Of a stretch of 5,683 nucleotides of DNA, positions 1 to 5,611 are shown in pieces (position 1 is the first letter of the stretch; each line of letters opens with the position of its first letter). The notes under the pieces were generated by a model. It ran no database searches. It was not told the DNA's origin and worked only from the letters and a program-made list of their open reading frames with translations. Position numbers and translations under genes: made by a program. The stretch is from assembly GCA_030149585.1 (NCBI GenBank), contig JASFBJ010000236.1, forward strand, positions 1 to 5,683, in the 5' to 3' direction. The stretch is from Desulfobacterales bacterium (GTDB lineage: Bacteria > Desulfobacterota > Desulfobacteria > Desulfobacterales > JASFBJ01).

Positions 1-122
1 CCGTTAATGGAAGCTATGATTGCATGAAAGCCAAAAAACAGATTAAGAGTGGTAAATATATTAGGTAATAAATAAATGCCCTTTCGCAAACGTTCTCTTT
101 TTAACTTGCTATATTTTTTCAT
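1..122 (-). CDS. pssA: CDP-diacylglycerol-serine O-phosphatidyltransferase, N-terminal fragment (runs off the window)
   Basis: The enzyme transfers phosphatidyl from CDP-diacylglycerol to L-serine, giving phosphatidylserine and CMP in the inner membrane. Only the first 40 residues are in the window. They show a short basic N-terminus (KKYSKLKRERLRKG), then the stretch IYLLPNIFTTLNLFFGF, which is typical of the start of this CDP-alcohol phosphotransferase family and begins the first membrane helix. The catalytic motif of the family (DG..AR..G...D...D) would lie beyond the edge and cannot be checked. The ATG is well placed: AGGAG at 130-134 sits 7 bases upstream, inside the end of psd, and the start overlaps the psd stop in an ATGA. 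The neighbouring decarboxylase, which uses its product, strongly supports the call. Identity rests on a short fragment plus context. Confidence 0.87.
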   Translation of the reverse strand, partial: MKKYSKLKRERLRKGIYLLPNIFTTLNLFFGFHAIIASIN

Positions 123-790
123 ATCAATTCTCCTAAGGCAGAGACCCCGGCGCTGACCTTATCACCCTTGCTCACTTTCAGGCTGGTACTGACCGGCAGA
201 TAAACATCGAGTCTGGAACCAAAACAGATCATGCCAAAACGCTGCCCTTTTTTGACCTCGTCACCTTCTTGAACTTTGCAGATAATGCGTCTGGCGATTA
301 ATCCAGCTATTTGAACAAAGCAGATCATCTGATCCTGATCAGATTTGAGTAAAAGCGCATTATGTTCATTTTCTTTGGAAGCCTTGTCAAGATTGGCAGA
401 AAAAAATTTTCCGGGAAAATAACTGATTTTTGTGATTTTCCCGGAAAGCGGTACCCGGTTCACATGAACATTAAAAACAGACATGAAAATACTGATTTTG
501 GTCCAACGCCCCTTAGCATGGGGATTTTCAGTATCAGGAATGATTGAAATTATTTTACCGTCTGCTGGTGAGACTACCAGATTTTCACCATCAGGAATTA
601 CCCGATCTGGATCACGAAAAAAAAAGCAGATAAAAAATGTGATCACCAGAGCAGCTATTGCAGCCCAGGTAATAGATAACAGAGCCAGCACAAAGGTTGT
701 CAATGCTGCGGCAAATATAATGGGATATCCGGCCCGTTCTATTGGAAAAGCAGTGGTGCTGGGCTTATCAGACCATGAAAAGGTTTTCAT
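119..790 (-). CDS. psd: Phosphatidylserine decarboxylase proenzyme, short form
   Basis: This enzyme decarboxylates phosphatidylserine to phosphatidylethanolamine, the major lipid of Gram-negative inner membranes. At 223 residues it matches the short (about 215-230) class rather than the longer E. coli type. Residues 21-58 are hydrophobic, probably one hairpin or two membrane helices, followed by the family motif FFRDPDR (57-63). SPADGK (74-79) holds the conserved Asp77, and FNVHVNR (106-112) holds a conserved His109. FGSRLDVYLP (190-199) carries the self-cleavage site Gly191-Ser192; Ser192 should become the pyruvoyl cofactor of the small alpha chain, leaving most of the protein as the beta chain. 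All key residues appear intact. The ATG at 790 has AGAGGT at 801-806 about 10 bases upstream, and a promoter lies in the gap before it. It is followed directly by pssA, the preceding step of the pathway. Confidence 0.95.
   Translation of the reverse strand: MKTFSWSDKPSTTAFPIERAGYPIIFAAALTTFVLALLSITWAAIAALVITFFICFFFRDPDRVIPDGENLVVSPADGKIISIIPDTENPHAKGRWTKISIFMSVFNVHVNRVPLSGKITKISYFPGKFFSANLDKASKENEHNALLLKSDQDQMICFVQIAGLIARRIICKVQEGDEVKKGQRFGMICFGSRLDVYLPVSTSLKVSKGDKVSAGVSALGELI
130..134 (-). promoter_or_regulatory. Ribosome binding site of pssA inside the psd coding end
   Basis: AGGAG on the minus strand lies 7 bases before the pssA ATG and is embedded in the last codons of psd. With the ATGA stop/start overlap this suggests translational coupling, so that ribosomes ending psd can restart at once on pssA. 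Confidence 0.75.
400..447 (-). terminator. Terminator-like hairpin with T7 tract inside psd
   Basis: Positions 408-420 and 435-447 form a perfect 13-base inverted repeat (TTTCCGGGAAAAT and its complement) with a 14-base loop. Read on the minus strand, the direction of psd transcription, the second arm is followed by one A and then seven T (400-406), the layout of an intrinsic terminator. It falls at about codons 114-130 and encodes the two similar stretches LSGKI and FPGKF. Those protein motifs are normal for the family, so the symmetry may be a by-product of coding. The AT-rich stem and large loop make it a weak candidate that would act mainly when translation is not following the polymerase. 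Confidence 0.3.
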
Positions 791-803
791 TTGACTAATT
801 ACC

Positions 804-820
804 TCTAATTATTAATTAGA
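804..820. promoter_or_regulatory. Perfect 17-base palindrome at the psd transcription start (possible operator)
   Basis: TCTAATTA-T-TAATTAGA has perfect 8-base arms around one central base. It lies directly downstream of the proposed psd -10, over the expected start of transcription, and its psd-proximal end overlaps the AGAGGT ribosome binding site (801-806). A dimeric repressor site or a short leader hairpin are both possible. The arms are AT-rich, so chance symmetry cannot be ruled out. Confidence 0.35.
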
Positions 821-851
821 ATTATCTATCTCAATTGCCTTTCGCTGTCAA
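821..851 (-). promoter_or_regulatory. Sigma70-like promoter for psd-pssA
   Basis: On the minus strand a perfect -35 TTGACA (846-851) is followed by TAGATA (823-828) at 17 bases or by the better-matching GATAAT (821-826) at 19 bases. Transcription would start around 812-815, some 20-25 bases before the psd ATG. No terminator is visible between tsaB and this site, so it is probably an internal promoter added to read-through from lon-tsaB. Confidence 0.5.
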
Positions 852-880
852 CAATAACCAGATAAGATCTCAAAAGTTAT

Positions 881-1561
881 TTATGAGCGAATCCTAAGCT
901 CAGCATCTGATTTTCGGATATATTGCGGAACTAAAGTTTCAGGCATAACTATTTTATTTTCACTGAATTGTTTAAAACTCAAATGCGCGACTGCAGAAGC
1001 CCTGAGTGTATGAAGATGATCCGGCGCTGTTTGGAAAAAACCTGTCTTATTATTAATCAGATCATTACACAGGCTGACTCCATTACCAATAAGCAATCCT
1101 GGTTCCGGCGCTAAATTTAAAAAATCCTGCACAGAGGCGGCCTGAGGCGCTATTATTTCTATGAGTGTTTCTTCTAATTGTCGGTATCCGGCAAAATAAA
1201 TTTCTCCCCGCCTTGCGTCTATCATTGGATATATCACATTGGTATGCTCAAAAGCCTGAAAGGCCAAAGCCTTTAGAGTTGAAATTGCAACTACAGGTTT
1301 ATCCGTAGCAGCGGCCAGGCCTTTAATTGTGCTAAGGCCGATTCTTAACCCGGTAAAGGTGCCGGGCCCTATGGCAACAGCGTACCCATCTATCTCATCA
1401 ACCGCGATCATAGCGAGTTTCAAGGCCTGTTTGACCATCGCCATTAAATGTATGGAGTGTGTCTGGCCGCTTTCCAGAAGCAGTTCAATAATAAGATTAT
1501 CATCTTTTGTAATTGCAACACTGCAGCTTTTGGTTGAAGTATCAACAGCAAGAATTTTCAT
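881..1561 (-). CDS. tsaB: tRNA N6-threonylcarbamoyladenosine biosynthesis protein TsaB
   Basis: TsaB is the scaffold partner of TsaD. With TsaE they transfer threonylcarbamoyl from the TsaC-type product TC-AMP to A37 of tRNAs reading ANN codons, in the cytoplasm. The 226-residue length matches the family (E. coli about 231). The sequence shows the ASKHA-fold start ILAVDTSTKSCSVA (3-16), a GQTHSIHL segment (32-39) where the family has its conserved His-Ser, the hallmark AIGPGTFTGLRIG (63-75), DARRGEIYFA (115-124), and a C-terminal YIRKSDAE (214-221). It starts 18 bases after the lon stop and should be co-transcribed with it. No convincing Shine-Dalgarno lies in that spacer, so translation may depend on coupling to lon. 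It carries the N-terminal TsaB fold only, with no fused acetyltransferase. Confidence 0.95.
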   Translation of the reverse strand: MKILAVDTSTKSCSVAITKDDNLIIELLLESGQTHSIHLMAMVKQALKLAMIAVDEIDGYAVAIGPGTFTGLRIGLSTIKGLAAATDKPVVAISTLKALAFQAFEHTNVIYPMIDARRGEIYFAGYRQLEETLIEIIAPQAASVQDFLNLAPEPGLLIGNGVSLCNDLINNKTGFFQTAPDHLHTLRASAVAHLSFKQFSENKIVMPETLVPQYIRKSDAELRIRS

Positions 1562-1579
1562 TATTTATATACTGGATCG

Positions 1580-3955
1580 CTATCTTTTTAAAATCGCCAG
1601 ATTAAGAACCTGATTCATATTATTTACTGGAATAAATTCAATTTTTTCTTTCACCTGATTGGGAATTTCCTCAAGTTCATTTTTGTTTTTGGCTGGAATA
1701 AGTATAGTTTTAATGCCGGCCCGCAAAGCTCCAAGAGATTTTTCTTTTAATCCTCCAACAGGCAATACCCTGCCTCTTAGAGTAATTTCTCCGGTCATTG
1801 CCACATCATTTTTTACAGGATTTTTGGTTAAAGCGGAAATCAGGGCCGTGGCAATGGTGATTCCTGCCGAAGGCCCATCTTTGGGTATAGCTCCTGCCGG
1901 CACATGAATATGCACATCCAGATTTTCAAAAATTCTTTTATCAATATCAAAAAAATCAAGATTTGCTTTTGTGTAGCTCAGAGCCGTCCGGGCGGATTCC
2001 TGCATCACATCACCGAGTTGACCGGTGATTGACAATTCCCCTTTACCCTTGCTTAATGAAGCTTCAACATATAATACTTCTCCGCCGGCCTGGGTCCAGG
2101 CAAGTCCTGTGGATAATCCAACCTGGCTTTTTTCCTTATCCAGTTCAGGATAATATTTAGGTACCCCCAGAAATTTTTCCAGATTCTTTTTAGAAACCGC
2201 GAACGGGCCTTTTTCTTCTTCGGCAATTTTCCTGGCGATTTTACGGCAGATAGTGCTGATTTCCCGTTCCAGATTACGTAAGCCGGCTTCTGCGGTATAC
2301 TCGCTGATAATCTGCTTGAGAGCCGCAGTACTAAGTGATACTTTTCTGGCAGAAAGTCCGTTATTTTTAATCTGGCGCGGTATAAGATGTTTTTTTGCGA
2401 TGATCATTTTCTCTTCATGTGTATACCCGGTCAAAGATATTATTTCCATCCTGTCCAGCAATGCAGAAGGGATCGTATCCGTAATATTTGCTGTCAGGAT
2501 AAACATCACTCTGGAAAGATCAAAGGGCAGGTTAAGATAATGATCGCTAAATTCAACATTTTGTTCAGGATCAAGCGCTTCCAGGAGAGCAGATGAGGGG
2601 TCTCCCCTGAAATCTGAGCCAAGCTTGTCAATCTCATCCATCATAAATACAGGGTTATTGGATCCACACTGTTTTAAGCCTTGCAAAATACGACCCGGCA
2701 TTGCTCCAATATAAGTTCGGCGGTGTCCCCGGATTTCAGCTTCATCGTGAATTCCTCCAAGTGAAATACGGGTGAATTTTCGTTTCATGGAGCTTGCAAT
2801 GGCTTGGCCCAAAGATGTTTTGCCAACGCCTGGAGGCCCGACAAAACAAAGGATAGGGCCTTTTTTATCAGGATTTAATTTGCGGACACTCATATATTCC
2901 AGGATGCGGTCTTTAATTTTCACAAGACCGTGGTGGTTTTTATCCAGTATTTTTTTGGCGGTTTTAATATTGAGCATATCCTTGGTGGATTTTTCCCAGG
3001 GCATGTCCACCAGCCAGTCAAGATAAGATCTGACAACCACGGATTCGGCTGAATCATGATGCATTTGATCAAAACGTTTAAGCTGTTTAAGAGCTTCTTT
3101 TTCGGCTGTTTTCGGCATGCGGGCTTTTTTTATTTTTTTTTGATACTCTTTGAGCTCCTGAGCTTTTTCATCAAAATCACCAAGTTCCCGATGGATAGCC
3201 CTTACCTGTTCTCTTAAAAAATAATCCTTTTGATTCTTTGTAATTTCATCTTTTACATTTGACTGGATTTTAGCCTGAACAGCGGATAGCTCGACCTCTT
3301 TGGAAAGCAGATCATTTACTTTTTTTAATCGCTCCAAAGGTTCGACTATCTCAATTAATTGCTGGGATTCTTCTATTTTTAATCTCAAGTTGGATGCCAT
3401 CAGATCCGCGAGTTTGCCTGGATCTTCTATACTATCCAGAATGGTTCCAACATCACCAGTCATTTCGCCCCTTAACATTAAAATCTTTTCAGAATTTTCT
3501 TTTACATTTCTCATCAAAGCTTCGATTTCAAGATCATCGCCTTTAATCGGAGTTTCTTTTAATAATTTTATTTTAACACGAAAAGAAGCTTTGCGCCGAA
3601 CATAACGTTCAATTTTTCCTTTGGCAATCCCCTGAACCAGAGCTTTTACCCTTCCATCCGGAATTTTCAATACCCGTAAAATACGACTGACGGTTCCAAC
3701 GCGATAAATATCATCCGGTTCAGGCTCTTCTATGGTTGGATCTTTTTGAGTAACCACAAATAAAAAGCGATCCCGGGAGATTGCGTCTTCAACAGCCCTA
3801 ACGGATTTCCCCCTTCCTACAAAAAGAGGGAGCAGCATATCTGTAAAAATCACCACATCTCTTGCCGGTATCATCGGCAGGATTTTTGGTATAACAAGAT
3901 CTTTATTATCTTCTTCAATGATACTGATTAAATTATCTTTGTCACTTTCAGCCAT
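1580..3955 (-). CDS. lon: ATP-dependent protease Lon (LonA type)
   Basis: Lon is a homohexameric cytoplasmic AAA+ serine protease that unfolds and degrades damaged and some regulatory proteins. At 791 residues it is full length (E. coli 784). Domain order: N-terminal substrate-binding domain from about 26 (LPMIPARDVV) to about 215; a charged coiled-coil linker, about 215-320; an AAA+ module with Walker A GPPGVGKT (373-380), Walker B FMMDEID (437-443), sensor Asn490 in LTAN, arginine finger Arg502 in LLDRME and sensor-2 Arg560 in GLRNLER; and a protease domain from about 600. The catalytic pair is Ser696 in PKDGPSAG and Lys739 in GLKEKS, 43 residues apart as in E. coli Ser679/Lys722. The ATG at 3955 has AGGAG (3961-3965) five bases upstream. 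I saw no clear sigma32 or CIRCE heat-shock element upstream. Confidence 0.98.
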   Translation of the reverse strand: MAESDKDNLISIIEEDNKDLVIPKILPMIPARDVVIFTDMLLPLFVGRGKSVRAVEDAISRDRFLFVVTQKDPTIEEPEPDDIYRVGTVSRILRVLKIPDGRVKALVQGIAKGKIERYVRRKASFRVKIKLLKETPIKGDDLEIEALMRNVKENSEKILMLRGEMTGDVGTILDSIEDPGKLADLMASNLRLKIEESQQLIEIVEPLERLKKVNDLLSKEVELSAVQAKIQSNVKDEITKNQKDYFLREQVRAIHRELGDFDEKAQELKEYQKKIKKARMPKTAEKEALKQLKRFDQMHHDSAESVVVRSYLDWLVDMPWEKSTKDMLNIKTAKKILDKNHHGLVKIKDRILEYMSVRKLNPDKKGPILCFVGPPGVGKTSLGQAIASSMKRKFTRISLGGIHDEAEIRGHRRTYIGAMPGRILQGLKQCGSNNPVFMMDEIDKLGSDFRGDPSSALLEALDPEQNVEFSDHYLNLPFDLSRVMFILTANITDTIPSALLDRMEIISLTGYTHEEKMIIAKKHLIPRQIKNNGLSARKVSLSTAALKQIISEYTAEAGLRNLEREISTICRKIARKIAEEEKGPFAVSKKNLEKFLGVPKYYPELDKEKSQVGLSTGLAWTQAGGEVLYVEASLSKGKGELSITGQLGDVMQESARTALSYTKANLDFFDIDKRIFENLDVHIHVPAGAIPKDGPSAGITIATALISALTKNPVKNDVAMTGEITLRGRVLPVGGLKEKSLGALRAGIKTILIPAKNKNELEEIPNQVKEKIEFIPVNNMNQVLNLAILKR

Positions 3956-4015
3956 TATTTCTCCTGAAAAAAATTAAACGAAATTCTTGGTAAAACAGCA
4001 ATAGTTGAATCTCAT

Positions 4016-4043
4016 AATATAAGACATAATATTTTTTTGACAA
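4016..4043 (-). promoter_or_regulatory. Candidate lon promoter
   Basis: On the minus strand TTGTCA (4038-4043) is followed after 16 bases by TATATT (4016-4021), a five-of-six match to each sigma70 hexamer. Transcription would start near 4009, giving a leader of roughly 55 bases before the lon ATG. Its -35 overlaps that of the opposite-strand candidate for pilD. The region is very AT-rich, so other -10-like hexamers exist. Confidence 0.4.
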
Positions 4044-4065
4044 CATCAATCTTGCTTTTTTTAAA
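4037..4065 (+). promoter_or_regulatory. Candidate pilD promoter
   Basis: A perfect TTGACA (4037-4042) is followed after 17 bases by TTTAAA (4060-4065), a four-of-six -10. Transcription would start near 4072, leaving about 100 bases of leader before pilD. A perfect TATAAT at 4101-4106 has no good -35 at normal spacing (TTTACA at 4073-4078 is 22 bases away), so it is a less likely alternative. Confidence 0.35.
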
Positions 4066-4138
4066 AAACATTTTTACATATGGGTCTACTTTAAAAAAAT
4101 TATAATTTTTATAACAAATAATCGAAGCCAAAAGGTTG

Positions 4139-4162
4139 GGAGTGATAAAAAATTTTCACTCC
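4139..4162 (+). promoter_or_regulatory. Hairpin in the pilD leader enclosing the only SD-like sequence
   Basis: GGAGTGA (4139-4145) pairs perfectly with TCACTCC (4156-4162) across a 10-base loop, ending 13 bases before the pilD ATG. The left arm holds GGAG, the only Shine-Dalgarno-like sequence in the leader, but it is over 30 bases from the start and would be paired in the stem. There is no T tract after it, so it is not a terminator. It is either a regulatory leader element or a protein-binding site. Confidence 0.4.
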
Positions 4163-4175
4163 TTAAATTAATTTT

Positions 4176-4952
4176 ATGTTGCCGGTCTACTACTTTTATT
4201 TAATGGCGTTTATTTTTGGCCTGTGTATCGGGAGTTTTTTAAATGTTTGTATATTCAGAATTCCAGCCGGCAAATCCATCATCCGTCCAGGTTCCATGTG
4301 CTCAAAATGTGGTAAGGCTATTAAATTTTATGATAATATTCCAATATTAAGTTTTTTGTTATTAAAAGGCCGCTGCCGTTTCTGCGGAACTTCAATTTCC
4401 CTGAGATATCCGTTAATTGAGATTCTCGGAGGAATATTCGGGATGGCCGTGGTCTGGAAATTCGGACCAACTTTATCGGCGGGGATCTATTTTTTCTTTA
4501 TAGCCTCTTTGCTGACCGTCACTTTTATTGATATTGATCATAGAATCATACCGGATGTTATTTCCCTTCCGGGTATCCCCATCTTTTTTCTGGCATCTTT
4601 GGCCATACCCCAACTATCTTATAAAGAATCCCTGCTTGGAATTCTGGCCGGCGGCGGAAGCCTTTTCGCGGTTGCCTGGATTTATAACCTGTTGACCGGC
4701 AAAGATGGCATGGGGGGCGGTGATATTAAACTTTTAGCTATGATCGGAGCATTATTAGGCTGGCAGGGTGTCTTGTTTACAATATTTACAGCATCTGCCG
4801 CAGGAACCTTTATTGGCATTATTATCATGCTCTATACCCAAAAAGGTATGAAGCTGGCCGTCCCTTTTGGTCCTTTTCTCTCTTTCGGCGCCATAGTTTA
4901 TATCTTTTTTGGAACCCAGATTATAAAGTGGTATTATGGCTTATTGATTTAG
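4176..4952 (+). CDS. pilD: Type IV prepilin peptidase / N-methyltransferase
   Basis: This inner-membrane aspartyl protease cleaves the leader of type IV prepilins and type II secretion pseudopilins and N-methylates the new N-terminus. The 258 residues are full length. A first membrane helix with GLCIGSFLNVCIFRIP (15-30) leads into a cytoplasmic zinc-type tetracysteine domain (Cys42, Cys45, Cys67, Cys70) of the bifunctional class. The peptidase domain follows with about six further hydrophobic helices. The aspartates in FIDIDHRIIPD (117-127) and the GGGDIKL motif (180-186, Asp183) supply the GxGD-type catalytic pair. An in-frame TAA at 4164-4166 rules out a longer ATG start; the ATG at 4176 fits the family N-terminus but has no Shine-Dalgarno at normal distance. 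No pilin, ATPase or secretin gene is next to it, so it probably serves loci elsewhere. Confidence 0.95.
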   Translation: MLPVYYFYLMAFIFGLCIGSFLNVCIFRIPAGKSIIRPGSMCSKCGKAIKFYDNIPILSFLLLKGRCRFCGTSISLRYPLIEILGGIFGMAVVWKFGPTLSAGIYFFFIASLLTVTFIDIDHRIIPDVISLPGIPIFFLASLAIPQLSYKESLLGILAGGGSLFAVAWIYNLLTGKDGMGGGDIKLLAMIGALLGWQGVLFTIFTASAAGTFIGIIIMLYTQKGMKLAVPFGPFLSFGAIVYIFFGTQIIKWYYGLLI

Positions 4953-4954
4953 GC

Positions 4955-5206
4955 TTAGTCTTCCCTGATGAGCTGCCTGGCCAGTACAAGATTATAAACC
5001 TGATCAGGCTCAAACCCCTTGCCGTTATATATTTTTTGAGCTTGCATGATTGCATCATGAGAAATCCAGCCATGCTCATTCCAAAGTTTTTCATCAGCCT
5101 GATTCCACAGTCTGAACTCTATTTCACCGCGGGTTTCACGCACATACATGCGCGCCTTTTTATTTTGGGGAAAGGGGTAATAATATAATCCTTTATCATC
5201 TCGCAT
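4955..5206 (-). CDS. Small conserved-looking hypothetical protein, 83 residues
   Basis: I do not recognise this protein family. It is a soluble, charged, aromatic-rich protein without signal peptide or membrane segment. The N-terminal half (GLYYYPFPQ..ARMYVRE..GEIEFRLWN, residues 6-35) looks like two or three beta strands. The second half (WNEHGWISHDAIMQAQKIY, then DQVYNLVLARQLI) looks helical. Two Trp-Asn pairs (34-35 and 42-43) and a His-Gly-Trp (45-47) stand out. The ATG has only a weak purine stretch (AAGAGA, about 5215-5220) upstream. It lies 48 bases after the next gene on the same strand and is probably co-transcribed with it. Its stop is two bases from the pilD stop, in convergent orientation. 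The opposite-strand frame here is less protein-like, which favours this reading. Confidence 0.7.
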   Translation of the reverse strand: MRDDKGLYYYPFPQNKKARMYVRETRGEIEFRLWNQADEKLWNEHGWISHDAIMQAQKIYNGKGFEPDQVYNLVLARQLIRED

Positions 5207-5254
5207 TTTTTAATCTCTTTTTTATCTGAATGTCTGAAAAAATAGGTATGGACT

Positions 5255-5611
5255 CTACAGCAGGCCCTCTTCAATCAGATGGGACATTGATCTTTGGGCA
5301 ATACCTGTAACCTTGCTAAGGGCCTGGGTGCAATGAAAAACAGCCTCATGAACTACTCCTGAATTAGTCATTACCCTGGCCAGATCGATATTTTCCACAA
5401 TTTCCTGCCAGACCTTATCGCCGGTGATCTGGCCTGCGATCATAGCCTCATTGGCAATCCAGTCAATCATTGCCTTGATAATGCTTTCCGCTCCCTTTTT
5501 ATCTGATTCCGGTAAGCCCATCAGCATTTCAACACTTTGAGATATCCAGATCAAAGAGGATTTAACTTTTTCGCTTTGAGAAAAAGCGATAATAGCTTCT
5601 TTATTATTCAT
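5255..5611 (-). CDS. Hypothetical helical protein, 118 residues, possible C-terminal helix-turn-helix
   Basis: I do not recognise this protein. It appears soluble and almost entirely alpha-helical, with no signal peptide or membrane segment. Residues 1-31 form a likely amphipathic helix, PESDKKG (34-40) a loop, then helices around 41-58, 65-81 and 85-101. The C-terminus at about 95-114 (QALSKVTGIAQRSMSHLI) resembles a helix-turn-helix, with Ser99, Gly103, Ile104, Met109 and Leu112 at positions usually small, Gly or hydrophobic. This is a weak pattern match only. The start is well supported: AAAGGAG at 5622-5628 lies 10 bases before the ATG. It is the first gene of a probable two-gene unit with the 83-residue protein downstream. 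Confidence 0.75.
   Translation of the reverse strand: MNNKEAIIAFSQSEKVKSSLIWISQSVEMLMGLPESDKKGAESIIKAMIDWIANEAMIAGQITGDKVWQEIVENIDLARVMTNSGVVHEAVFHCTQALSKVTGIAQRSMSHLIEEGLL

Noticed and set aside
326..346. Dyad TCTGATC-CT-GATCAGA in psd
   Set aside because: It comes from the repeated Asp-Gln codons of SDQDQ; there is no T tract or promoter link.
362..794. Plus-strand open frames over psd
   Set aside because: They lie fully on the opposite strand of a complete, motif-bearing psd and show no domain features or ribosome binding sites.
4139..4162. CIRCE-like heat-shock operator near lon
   Set aside because: The arms GGAGTGA...TCACTCC are in the reverse order of CIRCE (GCACTC-N9-GAGTGC), lack its flanking bases, and lie next to pilD rather than lon.
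4111..4175. Cyclic di-GMP (GEMM-type) riboswitch before pilD
   Set aside because: The leader is short and lacks the conserved GEMM core and tetraloop-receptor sequences as I know them; only simple hairpins are present.
5008..5041. Inverted repeat GCTCAAA/TTTGAGC as a pilD terminator
   Set aside because: The 7-base arms are AT-rich with a 20-base loop, no T run follows on the plus strand, and it lies inside the opposite gene.
4928..5188. Plus-strand open frame of 86 codons overlapping the pilD end
   Set aside because: It is a shadow of the minus-strand 83-residue gene, lacks a good start signal and overlaps the end of pilD.
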